NCBI GenBank assembly: GCA_030653175.1
Contig: JAURZV010000054.1
Span: 1 to 64,000 of the forward strand
DNA length: 64,000 bases
Direction: 5' to 3'
DNA from: Methylobacter sp.
GTDB taxonomy: Bacteria > Pseudomonadota > Gammaproteobacteria > Methylococcales > Methylomonadaceae
Below the pieces are notes generated by a model. The model saw only the letters and a list, made by a program, of their open reading frames with translations. It made no database searches and was not told where the DNA came from. Position 1 is the first letter of the stretch. Each line of letters begins with the position of its first letter. Shown here piece by piece: positions 18,413-27,424 of the stretch. The position numbers and the translations under genes were made by a program.

Positions 18413-19948
18413 CTAAAAGGCAATCAGCGACTTAATGATTTGTTCTTCGCTGCCTATCGTATAGCCGTTGTTTTGAATGGCTAACTCCTGAGCGAATTTA
18501 AAATCGGTAGGAAATTCAGCATAGATACAATATAAAGTGTCGCCTTTTTCTACCGGACCACCCACTTTCTTAAATAAATCGACGCCTGCTTTTTTTATCT
18601 TCGGCGCACCGGCAAGCCGGGCTATTTTTGCCATTTGAAAGTTGTCGATGCTGGTGACTATTCCGGCACTATCGGCCAGAACCTCATGACAAAGACTGCC
18701 GGGATGCAGGTCGATTATTTTTGCACCTTGCGCCTGAATCAATGCATTCATTTTAGCTCCGGCCCGGCCCGATTCGAGTATGTCGCGGGCAATGGCATAA
18801 CCTTGGCCGCCGCGTACGTCGGGATCGAATTCAATGATCCTGCCGGCCAGTTGCAAGGACTTCTGGCGCAAATCGAACGGCGCATCAGGATCGTTTTGCA
18901 GCACCTGCATAATGTCCCGGGCTTCCAGTACCGGGCCTATGCCTCGCCCTATCGGTTGGCGGCCGTCGGTAATCATCACTTCCAAATGAATGTTGAGCCG
19001 GTCGCCGACAAATTCAAACAGTTTTCGCAAGGCCAGCGCCTGGCTCATGTGCCGCACCTTGGCGGTGGGGCCGACCGGAATATCGATAATCAGGTGCGTG
19101 GAGCCGGCGGCCAGTTTTTTGGATAGAATCGACGCCACCATCTGTCCCTGAGAATCAATGCCCAGCGGGCGTTCAACAGAAATCAGCATATCATCGACCG
19201 GCGCGAGTTTGGCCGTACCGCCCCAGGCCAGACAGCCGCGTTCCTGGCGCACAATGTCGTGCAGCTGATCCGGCGTCAGATTGACCTCGGCCAGCACTTC
19301 CATGGTGTCGGCCGTGCCTGCAGGCGAGGTGATCGCGCGGCTGGAGGTTTTCGGTATCAACATGCCGTGCGCGGCAACAATAGGCACGACCAGCATGGAA
19401 GTGCGATTGCCGGGGATGCCGCCGATGCAATGCTTGTCGGCTACCAGCGATTCATGCCAGTTCATCGTGTCGCCGGATTGCAACATGGCGCGGGTAAGAA
19501 AAAACAGCTCGTCCCGATCGAGATTGTTTTGCCCGGTCGCAACCAGGAATGCAGCCATTTCCATTTTTGAATAGCGGGTTTCGACAATATCGTTGGTTAT
19601 GCTGTTAAAGTCAGCCTGACTGAGGCGTTCGCCGTTGATTTTGCGGCGCACCGCATCCATCGACTTAGGCGCTTCCGCATGATTGACAGTGACTAGGCAA
19701 CCTTCAGCGACATTGAGCTGCGCAAATGCCTGTTCGGACAAGCCCAGCTCCCCCGGCTGCACGATGGAGCTATCATCGACTACATTAAGAACCGCAAGCA
19801 CCTTGGAACCGTTGGTGCTAATCAGGATTTTAGACAGCGCCTGAAAACCCTCAGCCCGGTAAATGCCGCACTCGCGGTGCATATAAGCGACGTTTTCATG
19901 ATAGGTATCGATAGCGATACGACGGATTTGCAGGTTGTCATTACTCAT
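18413..19948 (-). CDS. Thymidine/AMP phosphorylase family protein (archaeal type)
   Basis: A 511-aa nucleoside or nucleotide phosphorylase. The catalytic segment [18 protein letters not shown] (about 167-184) and [19 protein letters not shown] (about 200-218) match the AMP phosphorylase group more than E. coli DeoA. An extra N-terminal domain of about 90 residues is typical of that group. AMP phosphorylases split nucleoside monophosphates with phosphate into base and ribose 1,5-bisphosphate; deoxythymidine phosphorylase activity is the alternative. The downstream gene encodes PRPP synthetase, which supports a sugar-phosphate salvage role. No RuBisCO or ribose-1,5-bisphosphate isomerase is visible. 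Confidence 0.82.
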   Translation of the reverse strand: MSNDNLQIRRIAIDTYHENVAYMHRECGIYRAEGFQALSKILISTNGSKVLAVLNVVDDSSIVQPGELGLSEQAFAQLNVAEGCLVTVNHAEAPKSMDAVRRKINGERLSQADFNSITNDIVETRYSKMEMAAFLVATGQNNLDRDELFFLTRAMLQSGDTMNWHESLVADKHCIGGIPGNRTSMLVVPIVAAHGMLIPKTSSRAITSPAGTADTMEVLAEVNLTPDQLHDIVRQERGCLAWGGTAKLAPVDDMLISVERPLGIDSQGQMVASILSKKLAAGSTHLIIDIPVGPTAKVRHMSQALALRKLFEFVGDRLNIHLEVMITDGRQPIGRGIGPVLEARDIMQVLQNDPDAPFDLRQKSLQLAGRIIEFDPDVRGGQGYAIARDILESGRAGAKMNALIQAQGAKIIDLHPGSLCHEVLADSAGIVTSIDNFQMAKIARLAGAPKIKKAGVDLFKKVGGPVEKGDTLYCIYAEFPTDFKFAQELAIQNNGYTIGSEEQIIKSLIAF

Positions 19949-20053
19949 GGGATAAAATGGCTGGTAGATAAACTGGATTGATGATGCGGTTTGAGGTGAG
20001 TATTGTCAACCCGCCGAGCATCAATGGGCGGTACGCGTCAACTTAAAGCATAA

Positions 20054-20114
20054 ACCACGAAGAACACGAAGAAAAACCAAGGTAAAACCTTCGTGTTCTT
20101 CGTGCCTTCGTGGT
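20054..20114. repeat. CACGAAG palindrome, copy 2
   Basis: ACCACGAAGAACACGAAG pairs with CTTCGTGTTCTTCGT...CTTCGTGGT across an 18-bp loop. It lies between the divergent phosphorylase and tag genes. Confidence 0.8.
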
Positions 20115-20186
20115 AAAAATTCCATGCCTATTGCATAACATCTGTTACTTAAGTTATGGTCGAAAACTTTAACGCCAGGAACATCA

Positions 20187-20759
20187 ATGAAAAAATGCAC
20201 ATGGGCGCTGTCCAGCCCTAATGAAGAGCAATATCACGATCTCGAATGGGGCGTGCCGGTGCATGATGACCGGCTGTTGTTTGAGCTCCTGATTCTTGAA
20301 GGCGCTCAGGCGGGTTTAAGCTGGTCAACCATTTTGAACAAACGCGACGGCTACAGCTTAGCTTTCGATAATTTTGATGCTGAAAGGATTGCAGGTTACG
20401 ATGATAAAAAAATCAATGCACTGTTGGCTAATCCGGATATAGTAAGAAACAAACTGAAGGTCAATGCGGCGGTCATCAATGCACAGGCTTTTTTGAAAGT
20501 TCAGCAGGATTTTGGCGGTTTTGATGGATATATCTGGCAATTTGTCGATGGTAAACCGCTGCACAATGCCTGGGAAAATGCCGCCGACATTCCGGCTTCT
20601 ACGCGAACCTCCGAGCTGATCAGCAAGGATCTTAAAAAGCGCGGCTTCAAGTTTGTCGGCAGCACCATTTGTTATGCTTACATGCAGGCGACCGGCATGG
20701 TGAACGATCACACCATCGATTGTTATCGACATGCTGAAATTAAGACCCAATATTCATAA
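20187..20759 (+). CDS. tag: DNA-3-methyladenine glycosylase I
   Basis: A 190-aa base-excision repair enzyme that removes 3-methyladenine from alkylated DNA. The N-terminus [19 protein letters not shown] carries the first zinc ligands (Cys4, His17), and [11 protein letters not shown] supplies the C-terminal His and Cys. The catalytic region [19 protein letters not shown] (about 38-56) is intact. The length matches the family (187 aa in E. coli). Followed after 11 bp by the VOC gene, so probably bicistronic. Confidence 0.93.
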   Translation: MKKCTWALSSPNEEQYHDLEWGVPVHDDRLLFELLILEGAQAGLSWSTILNKRDGYSLAFDNFDAERIAGYDDKKINALLANPDIVRNKLKVNAAVINAQAFLKVQQDFGGFDGYIWQFVDGKPLHNAWENAADIPASTRTSELISKDLKKRGFKFVGSTICYAYMQATGMVNDHTIDCYRHAEIKTQYS

Positions 20760-20770
20760 GGAGAAGCACT

Positions 20771-21211
20771 ATGCGTTATTTACATACCATGGTTCGGGTT
20801 CATGACCTGAATGAATCACTCGATTTTTATTGCAACAAACTGGGTCTGGTCGAATGCGACAGAATGGACAGTGAAGAAGGCCGTTATACACTGGTCTATC
20901 TGCATGCACCGCTGGATGCCTATCAGGCTGAAAAAATGCACGCGCCGTTGCTGGAGCTGACTTATAACTGGGATACCGAAGATTATCAGGGCGGCCGCAA
21001 CTTCGGCCATCTGGCTTATGAAGTCGATAATATTTACGAAACCTGCCAAAAACTGATGGATGCCGGTGTGGTCATCAACCGCCCGCCGCGTGACGGTCGG
21101 ATGGCGTTTATACGCTCGCCGGATATGATTTCTATCGAGCTTTTGCAAAAAGATTCGCCACTGGTACCCTCGGAGAAATGGCTTGCTATGGAAAATACGG
21201 GGAGTTGGTAG
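20771..21211 (+). CDS. VOC-family protein, glyoxalase I-like
   Basis: A 146-aa protein with the two beta-alpha-beta-beta-beta modules of the vicinal oxygen chelate fold. It begins [20 protein letters not shown], with the first metal His, and has [24 protein letters not shown] and [12 protein letters not shown], which carry the other ligand positions of lactoylglutathione lyase. Glyoxalase I detoxifies methylglyoxal; the similarity is good but substrate is not proven. The start follows AAGGAGAAGC. Confidence 0.82.
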   Translation: MRYLHTMVRVHDLNESLDFYCNKLGLVECDRMDSEEGRYTLVYLHAPLDAYQAEKMHAPLLELTYNWDTEDYQGGRNFGHLAYEVDNIYETCQKLMDAGVVINRPPRDGRMAFIRSPDMISIELLQKDSPLVPSEKWLAMENTGSW

Positions 21212-21292
21212 GAATCTAAGCTGCTCCATGCCCGTTTTGCTTAGTTTTAGAATTATATCTGTCCGCAGATCACGAAAAGAAGAGGTAGCCTT

Positions 21293-21520
21293 ATGAAAAC
21301 TAGTGAATTTGACAAGAATTTTGATGAGGGTGATGACATTCAAAATGTCTTGGACTTATCTAAAGCCAAGAGAAATCCTTGGAAGGAGCCAAGCACGACA
21401 GCTAAATTTTCTGCCGAAGAAACAGCCATTGTTGAATACGCTGAAAGCGATAGCGCCGTAAGTATTGATAATGTAGAAAATGAAAAAAACGCTACACGCA
21501 AATTGCACACTCTCAAATGA
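21293..21520 (+). CDS. Small protein with CopG-antitoxin-like N-terminus, probably degenerate
   Basis: A 75-aa frame. The first 26 residues (MKTSEFDKNFDEGDDI, then LDLSKAKR) resemble the start of CopG/BrnA-type antitoxins, in which a ribbon-helix-helix domain should follow. Here the rest has no such domain and is rich in Glu, Ala and Ser. It is either a relic with an altered end or an unrelated small protein. It sits before another broken antitoxin gene and an intact toxin-antitoxin-chaperone module. Confidence 0.45.
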   Translation: MKTSEFDKNFDEGDDIQNVLDLSKAKRNPWKEPSTTAKFSAEETAIVEYAESDSAVSIDNVENEKNATRKLHTLK

Positions 21521-21550
21521 GCAAGGCTGATCAACGTGGGATGAATCACC

Positions 21551-21911
21551 ATGAAAACAGTAAGAATAAGTATTGATCCTGAAAATCCGGCATCGCTGCC
21601 CGAAGGTAGAGTGGATTTCAACCGTTTAGACGCTACTACCGAACGGGATATTGCCGTTCAGCAACACATGGATGAAACTAATGCCATGTTAGACATCGAA
21701 GGCCGGATGGGGTATTCACCCCATCCGTAATGTTTTCCTTGCCTTTGCCTAACCATAGGCAACTCCAACACTTATCGCTAAACGTTTGGGACGGGGTACA
21801 TACCCCGTCCCGCTTAGAGAGCAAGGAAAACGCCGTCCAACAGGCGCGGCGAAAGCATTATTAAAAATCCTCGACAAAGCGCCTGAAGCGGCTTTGGCTG
21901 CCTTGGAATGA
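21551..21911 (+). pseudogene. XRE-type antitoxin gene split by a hairpin repeat
   Basis: The 5' part reads PENPASLPEGRVDFNRLDAT and TERDIAVQQHMDETNAM, matching the start of HTH antitoxins in which DAEAMQDAARFARRVR would follow. The frame then enters a repeat (21703-21830) and stops at 21730. After it, PTGAAKALLKILDKAPEAAL is the usual C-terminus of the same family, ending at 21911. The HTH core is missing, so insertion came with a deletion. Confidence 0.6.
21703..21830. repeat. Two-hairpin repeat inside the broken antitoxin gene (family D-like)
   Basis: GGATGGGGTATTCACCCCATCC (21705-21726) and GGGACGGGGTACATACCCCG with TCCC (21788-21811) form two perfect hairpins; TTTTCCTTGC and GCAAGGAAAA form an outer pair. 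The layout resembles the 120-bp repeats after uvrB, including AACGTTT before the second hairpin. Confidence 0.7.
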
Positions 21912-22033
21912 AATTAACTCGAAACACGCCGCCATATTAAAGCATGGGAATGTTGGGCATAGACTGTATGCCCTACAAGATTGTAAAAACGAAAAATTAG
22001 TGAGATAAGGTTATGTCGTTTCTACGTTACTCG

Positions 22034-22501
22034 TTATAAAGGCAAGCGATACAAAGGAATTGCAAATGACGGTAAGCCTAAACGTTTTGCTGTTGATGAT
22101 GCATATTCTCGCCAATAAGGCCATACGTTAAAACCCACATTGTAATTTGCAAACTCAGTAATTGCTTCATCAGGCAATTCTTCAAGCATTGCATAACAAG
22201 CAGAAAATGTTGCAATTACTTCAACGACAGTGCCGCTTTCTTTTTCGTCATCAGGCAATCCTTTCGGTAAGGCTCTAAAGCCTGCTACATAGCGAAAAAC
22301 AATTAAATTCATGTGTTCATGGTCAGCACTTTCTCTAGAGATTATTCTTGAATCTTTAATGAAATGTTTGAATTGAATTTCAATCGGCGTTACTTCTGCT
22401 AAAGGACAAAAATCATCTTTAGTTTTTATTTCCGCAGAATGAAGAAATATATCCTGTATGACTAATCCTTTGTGTGCTTGTTGAACTAACTCCTTATTCA
22501 T
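22034..22501 (-). CDS. SecB-like chaperone of a toxin-antitoxin-chaperone module
   Basis: A 155-aa protein with the SecB pattern: an N-terminal strand region, VVEVIATFSACYAM (the FxCEVxxxGxF strand of SecB), then FNVWPYWREYASSTAKRLGL, matching NILFPYARExITxxxxRGxFP of SecB, and a terminal hydrophobic FAIPLYRL. It is the third gene after a HigB-like toxin and an HTH antitoxin. The ATG at 22501 overlaps the antitoxin TGA (ATGA), so this start is preferred to 22522. In known TAC systems such a SecB protects the antitoxin by binding its C-terminal extension. Similarity was judged by motif only. Confidence 0.7.
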   Translation of the reverse strand: MNKELVQQAHKGLVIQDIFLHSAEIKTKDDFCPLAEVTPIEIQFKHFIKDSRIISRESADHEHMNLIVFRYVAGFRALPKGLPDDEKESGTVVEVIATFSACYAMLEELPDEAITEFANYNVGFNVWPYWREYASSTAKRLGLPSFAIPLYRLPL

Positions 22502-22881
22502 GCCGCTTCTGCTTTTTGCCAATCTGGATAATCTTCTGCAATAGGCTCGGCTTTACTCACAATTCGATAACACAAAGGAAGCAAAACCACAGTTGAGTTT
22601 TCCCACTGATAAGAATCAGTGCCATAATCGACAGCTTTTTTCTTGGGCGTAAATTTAATAGACACTTCCGCATCCAGCGCAAATGCAATGTCTGATAATG
22701 ATCTAAGCGTCATATTCCTAGAACCTCCAAGCATCTGAGTAATAAACGATTTTGATTTATTTAGCAATCTTGCCAATTTTACCTTAGAGATATTTTCATC
22801 TTCCATTGCTACAAGAATATCTTCAGTAACGTTCATGATAAGACTTTCACGCGCATATACTCTTTCTTCGTTGTTCATCAT
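22498..22881 (-). CDS. HigA-like HTH antitoxin with C-terminal extension
   Basis: A 127-aa protein. An HTH domain spans about residues 20-75 (LARLLNKSKSFITQMLGG, then MTLRSLSDIAFALD). It is followed by some 50 residues with an aromatic and hydrophobic patch (SYQWENSTVVLLPLCYRI), the kind of exposed extension that in TAC antitoxins is the chaperone-addiction segment. The gene starts one base after the toxin stop and ends in an ATGA overlap with the chaperone gene. It probably neutralises the toxin and represses the operon. Confidence 0.75.
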   Translation of the reverse strand: MMNNEERVYARESLIMNVTEDILVAMEDENISKVKLARLLNKSKSFITQMLGGSRNMTLRSLSDIAFALDAEVSIKFTPKKKAVDYGTDSYQWENSTVVLLPLCYRIVSKAEPIAEDYPDWQKAEAA

Positions 22882-22882
22882 A

Positions 22883-23263
22883 TTATTCCTCTATTTTTCT
22901 CCAGTTATTGCATACCTTGTCAATATCTGACTTTTTCAATTTATCGAAATCTTTATAGATGTAATGACTTATGTAATAGGTATTTGGTGTATTTTTAGAC
23001 AACCAGATATACGCCCTTATGGGTATTTTTTTTAATGCTCTAAAGTGTGATTTATCTGGCAACTCCCCTTCCTGGGGAAAATTCTCATTAGACATCCTGT
23101 CACCATCGCCAAGCCTCTTAATGATTGCCGTCATTTGAGCCTTGTATTGAGTGCGCCTGTTTTTGGGATGCTTAGCTATTGCATGATTAAAGCTTTCCAC
23201 AGCGCCTTCACAATGGATAATGTGAAATTTACTTCCTTTGTAATTTTGCATAAACAAGCTCAA
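22883..23263 (-). CDS. HigB/RelE-like toxin of the TAC module
   Basis: A 126-aa basic protein of the RelE-like mRNA interferase type. The core HFRALKKIPIRAYIWLS and TYYISHYIYKDFDKLKKSDI resembles the central strands and C-terminal segment of HigB-like toxins (FxALKxxxRxYF...YYISHxIxKK). Toxin first, antitoxin second, chaperone third is the order of the HigBA-SecB modules described in Mycobacterium. Catalytic residues cannot be assigned with certainty. Confidence 0.68.
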   Translation of the reverse strand: MSLFMQNYKGSKFHIIHCEGAVESFNHAIAKHPKNRRTQYKAQMTAIIKRLGDGDRMSNENFPQEGELPDKSHFRALKKIPIRAYIWLSKNTPNTYYISHYIYKDFDKLKKSDIDKVCNNWRKIEE

Positions 23264-23358
23264 CCTGCAGTTAACTTATATATTAACCTTTATTTGTAAG
23301 AGATGAAATAGCGTAGTTATAAAAGGTGGAGAAAAAAGCTGCCCCACCCTATAAAAAC

Positions 23359-24540
23359 TTAAATCGCCTTCTTAATCCGCTCCAACGCATTTTGCAGATT
23401 AGCCATGCTGGTGGCTATCGAAATCCTGATATGCCCAGGCGTGCCGAACGCGGAACCGGGCACTAACGCAACACCGGCTTCTTCGATCAAATATTCGGAA
23501 AAACCAAGGTCGTCATTGATGTTATCCAGTCTGGCAATCAGCTTTTCCACGTTAGGGAACACGTAAAACGTGCCGTCGGTTTCAAGGCAGTCAACGCCGT
23601 CTATGCTGTTGAGTTCGGCAACGACATAATCATGGCGCTTTTTAAATTCAACGCACATGTCGTCGATAAAGCTTTGATCGCCGGTTAGCGCGGCTTCGGC
23701 GGCATGCTGTGAAATCGAGGTCGGGTTGGAGGTGCTTTGCGACTGGATAGTGGTCATCGCCTCGATCAAATCCGCAGGCCCTGCGGCATAACCGATACGC
23801 CAGCCGGTCATCGAATAGGCTTTGGATACGCCGTTCATGACCACGGTGCGATCATAAAGCTCAGGATGCGCGTTCAAAATGTTAACAAACGTGCCTTTCT
23901 TCCAAAGGATGTGCTCGTACATATCATCGGTGGCGATGATGATGTTGGGAAAATCCTTAAGCACGTCGCCCAGCGCTTTAAGCTCTTCCAGACTATACGC
24001 AACGCCGGACGGGTTGGACGGGCTGTTGATAAAGATTAACCGCGTTTTATCGGTAATGGCCGCGCGCAACTGAGCAGGCGTTATTTTAAAATTTTGCTCC
24101 TGCGTGGTTTCGATAATAACCGGCACACCGTCCGCCAATAAAACCATGTCAGTATAGGAAACCCAAAACGGCGCTGGAATGATGACCTCGTCGCCGTGGT
24201 TAAGCAGGGCCTGGGTCAGGTTGAATGAGCTTTGTTTGCCGCCGCAGGAAACCAGAATCTGCTTGGCTTGGTAATCAAGACCGTTATCGTTCTTGTACTT
24301 GGCGATAATGGCTTTTTTCAGGCTGGGTATGCCGTCGACTGCGGTGTATTTGGTGTAGCCGTTCTCGATAGCCTTAACCGCCGCAGCCTTGATATGATCC
24401 GGGGTATCAAAATCCGGCTCGCCTGCGCCCAGGCCGATAATGTCTTTGCCCGCAGCGCGCATTTGAGCGGCCCTGGCGGTAATCGCCAACGTAGGTGATG
24501 GTTTAACTGCCTGGACTCTGTTAGAAAGTTTGATGCTCAT
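23359..24540 (-). CDS. aspC: Aspartate aminotransferase, class I/II (type Ib)
   Basis: A 393-aa PLP enzyme that interconverts aspartate and 2-oxoglutarate with oxaloacetate and glutamate; type Ib enzymes can also use prephenate. Visible are GAGEPDFDTPDHIK (about 38-51), the tyrosine loop PAPFWVSYTDMV, NSPSNPSGVAYS, the PLP lysine in NGVSKAYSMTGWRIGYAAG (about 235-253) and the arginine region PGHIRISIA. Full length for the family. Monocistronic and divergent from uvrB. Confidence 0.9.
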   Translation of the reverse strand: MSIKLSNRVQAVKPSPTLAITARAAQMRAAGKDIIGLGAGEPDFDTPDHIKAAAVKAIENGYTKYTAVDGIPSLKKAIIAKYKNDNGLDYQAKQILVSCGGKQSSFNLTQALLNHGDEVIIPAPFWVSYTDMVLLADGVPVIIETTQEQNFKITPAQLRAAITDKTRLIFINSPSNPSGVAYSLEELKALGDVLKDFPNIIIATDDMYEHILWKKGTFVNILNAHPELYDRTVVMNGVSKAYSMTGWRIGYAAGPADLIEAMTTIQSQSTSNPTSISQHAAEAALTGDQSFIDDMCVEFKKRHDYVVAELNSIDGVDCLETDGTFYVFPNVEKLIARLDNINDDLGFSEYLIEEAGVALVPGSAFGTPGHIRISIATSMANLQNALERIKKAI

Positions 24541-24629
24541 GTTTCCCCGTGTAAAATCAATGTCAAAGGTGAAGCGGATTATACCCTATGTATAATGGCT
24601 TACTAACATTCAGGTGCTAAATTATTGGC

Positions 24630-24659
24630 ATCGTTCCCTCGCTCCGGCTTGGGAACGAT
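24630..24659. repeat. Intergenic palindrome before uvrB
   Basis: ATCGTTCCC and GGGAACGAT enclose 12 bp, 29 bp before the uvrB start. It could affect uvrB mRNA but looks like a dispersed palindrome. Confidence 0.6.
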
Positions 24660-24688
24660 AAAGCAGTTATGTTTATTGAGAAGATTAA

Positions 24689-26701
24689 GTGAAAAAGAAG
24701 TTTAAAATCCACAGCCGTTTCCAGCCTGCCGGCGACCAGCCTACCGCGATACAAGCCTTGGTTGAGGGCCTGAATGACGGCGAAGTGCATCAGACTTTGC
24801 TGGGCGTGACCGGTTCCGGCAAAACCTTCACGATAGCCAATGTGATTAATCAGGTGCAGCGCCCGGCGATGATTATGGCGCCTAATAAAACCCTGGCCGC
24901 GCAACTGTACGGCGAGATGAAGGAATTCTTCCCGGAAAACAGCGTCGAGTATTTCGTCTCGTATTACGACTATTACCAGCCGGAAGCTTATGTTCCGGCC
25001 TCCGACACCTTTATCGATAAAGATGCAGCGATCAACGAGCATATCGAACAGATGCGTTTATCGGCGACCAAGGCGTTAATCGAACGGGACGATACGATAG
25101 TGGTTGCCACGGTTTCGGCCATTTACGGCTTGGGCGAGCCGGAATCGTACTTCAAAATGGTGTTGCATCTGGTCAAGGGCGACATGATTAACCAGCGCGA
25201 CATCCTGCGGCGGCTGGCCGAAATGCAATATACCCGCAACGACATCGACCTGCGCCGTGCGACCTACCGGGTGCGCGGCGAGGTCATCGATGTGTTCCCT
25301 GCCGAATCGGACAGCGAAGCGTTACGGATAGAATTGTTCGATGACGAAGTGGAGCGCTTGTCGTTATTCGACCCGCTGACCGGCGAAATCATCCGGCGGC
25401 TGGCGCGTTATACGATTTACCCGAAGAGCCATTACGTCACGCCGCGAGAGCAGCTATTGGAAGCGGTTGAAGCCATCAAGGTGGAACTCAAGGAGCGCCT
25501 GGAACAATTGCGCTCCTTGGATAAACTGGTCGAAGCGCAACGGCTGGAGCAACGGACGCTGTTCGACATTGAGATGATTCTGGAGGTCGGTTATTGCTCC
25601 GGCATCGAGAACTATTCCCGCTACCTGTCCGGCAGAAGCGCGGGCGAGTCGCCGCCAACGATGTTCGATTACTTGCGCGACAATGCGTTGGTGATTATCG
25701 ATGAAAGCCACGTCGCCGTGCCGCAAATCGGCGCGATGTACAAGGGCGACCGGTCGCGCAAGGAAACGTTGGTTGAATACGGCTTCAGGCTGCCATCCGC
25801 GCTGGATAACCGCCCGCTGATGTTCGATGAGTTTGAGTTGAAAGCGCCGCAACGGATTTATGTATCGGCAACGCCGGGGCCTTACGAACGGGAGCATTCC
25901 GGCGTTTTTGCCGAGCAGGTGGTCAGGCCGACCGGCTTGCTTGATCCCGTCGTGGAAGTGCGCCCGGCAACCACCCAGGTCGATGATTTGCTGTCGGAAA
26001 TCAACAAGCGCGTTGCGGTAAAAGAGCGGGTGCTGGTGACCACGTTAACCAAGCGGATGTCCGAAGACTTGACCGAATATTTATCGGAACACGGGGTGCG
26101 GGTGCGTTACCTGCATTCCGATATTGATACCGTGGAGCGGGTCGAGATCATCCGCGATTTGCGGCTGGGGCAGTTCGATGTACTGGTGGGCATCAACCTG
26201 CTGCGCGAAGGGCTTGATATACCGGAAGTGTCATTGGTTGCGATACTCGATGCCGACAAGGAAGGTTTCCTGCGTTCGGTCGTGTCGCTGGTGCAAACCA
26301 TCGGCCGGGCGGCGAGAAATGTAAACGGCAAGGCGATTTTGTACGGCGATAAAATCACCAAATCGATGCAGCAGGCGATTGATGAAACCGAGCGTCGCCG
26401 TGAAAAACAGCACCAGTTTAATATTGAGCACCATATAGAACCAACGACCATTTTTAAGTCGGTAACCGATATTCTACAGGTATCGATACCCGGTTCAGGC
26501 ATGACCAGCGCCAATAAGCTGCTGAGTAAAGTGGCGGAATTTTCGGCCGACTACAAGGCGACCATGACACCCAAACAGGCGGGCAAGAAACTGAAGCAAC
26601 TGGAAGACGCGATGTATCAGCATGCGAAAAATCTTGAATTCGAGCAGGCGGCGAAGATCAGGGACGAAATCAAGGTGTTGCAGGAGTTGATGTTGGTTTA
26701 A
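24689..26701 (+). CDS. uvrB: Excinuclease ABC subunit B
   Basis: A 670-aa helicase-like damage-verification subunit of nucleotide excision repair. Walker A is [13 protein letters not shown] (about 36-48), the beta-hairpin region [12 protein letters not shown] follows, then the DEXX box [12 protein letters not shown] and motif [11 protein letters not shown]. The C-terminal UVR domain ends [19 protein letters not shown]. The length equals E. coli UvrB (673 aa). It starts with GTG. Confidence 0.96.
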   Translation: MKKKFKIHSRFQPAGDQPTAIQALVEGLNDGEVHQTLLGVTGSGKTFTIANVINQVQRPAMIMAPNKTLAAQLYGEMKEFFPENSVEYFVSYYDYYQPEAYVPASDTFIDKDAAINEHIEQMRLSATKALIERDDTIVVATVSAIYGLGEPESYFKMVLHLVKGDMINQRDILRRLAEMQYTRNDIDLRRATYRVRGEVIDVFPAESDSEALRIELFDDEVERLSLFDPLTGEIIRRLARYTIYPKSHYVTPREQLLEAVEAIKVELKERLEQLRSLDKLVEAQRLEQRTLFDIEMILEVGYCSGIENYSRYLSGRSAGESPPTMFDYLRDNALVIIDESHVAVPQIGAMYKGDRSRKETLVEYGFRLPSALDNRPLMFDEFELKAPQRIYVSATPGPYEREHSGVFAEQVVRPTGLLDPVVEVRPATTQVDDLLSEINKRVAVKERVLVTTLTKRMSEDLTEYLSEHGVRVRYLHSDIDTVERVEIIRDLRLGQFDVLVGINLLREGLDIPEVSLVAILDADKEGFLRSVVSLVQTIGRAARNVNGKAILYGDKITKSMQQAIDETERRREKQHQFNIEHHIEPTTIFKSVTDILQVSIPGSGMTSANKLLSKVAEFSADYKATMTPKQAGKKLKQLEDAMYQHAKNLEFEQAAKIRDEIKVLQELMLV

Positions 26702-26737
26702 CCCATCGCATCGGCGTTTGATTATGATGGGTTTCGG

Positions 26738-26857
26738 CCCAAGCGGGGCGGGGTTTGCAACCCCGCCCCTAACGTTTCCGCAGCGCCTAAGCAAAGTGGT
26801 TACAGTTAATCAACGCAAAACGTTTCGGACGGGGCAACATGCCCCGTCCGGCTTGGG
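26738..26857. repeat. Family D repeat, copy 1 (120 bp)
   Basis: Ends CCCAAGC and GCTTGGG. Inside are two hairpins, GGGGCGGGGTTTGCAACCCC with GCCCC, and GGACGGGGCAACATGCCCCG with TCC, joined by about 60 bp containing AACGTTTCCGCAG. Two more copies follow at 26897 and 27161. Confidence 0.85.
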
Positions 26858-26896
26858 AATACGCATGTAAGCATTTCCAATGCGGGGCAAGGGTTG

Positions 26897-27424
26897 CCCA
26901 AGCGGGGCGGGGGTTGCAATCCCGCTCCTAACGTTTCCGCAGCGCCTAAGCAAAGTGGTTACACTTAATCAACGCAAAACGTTTCGGACGGGGCAACATG
27001 CCCCATCCGGCGTGGGGTGGATGAGGAGTCCATATCCTTTTATCAAGACATCATGCTTAACCCTTCAAAAACCGCAAAGTCTCATGTTCAACATCAACTT
27101 TTATGGTATCCCCGGCGACAAAATCGCCTGCCAGTATCTTCTGAGCCAACGGATTTTCTTCCCAAGCGGGGCGGGGTTTGCAACCCCGCCCCTAACGTTT
27201 CCGCAGTGCCTAAGCAAAGTGGTTACAGTTAATTAACGCAAAACGTTTCGGACGGGGCAACATGCCCCATCCGGCGTGGGGTGGATGAGGAGTCCATATC
27301 ATTTTATCAAGACATCATGCTTAACCCTTCAAAAACCGCAACGTCTCATGTTCAACATCAACTTTTATGGCATCCCCGGCGACAAAATCGCCTGCCAGTA
27401 TCTTCTGAGCCAACGGATTTTCAA
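26897..27424. repeat. 264-bp tandem duplication: family D repeat plus clpB 3' end
   Basis: 26897-27160 and 27161-27424 are near-identical units. Each has a 120-bp family D repeat (26897-27016, 27161-27280), 40 bp of spacer and the last 34 codons of clpB. The right unit includes the true clpB end; the left unit is a detached copy with a few base changes. Confidence 0.85.

Noticed and set aside
26738-27280. CRISPR array
   Set aside because: Units of 120 bp are self-complementary, spacers are not unique and no cas genes are near.
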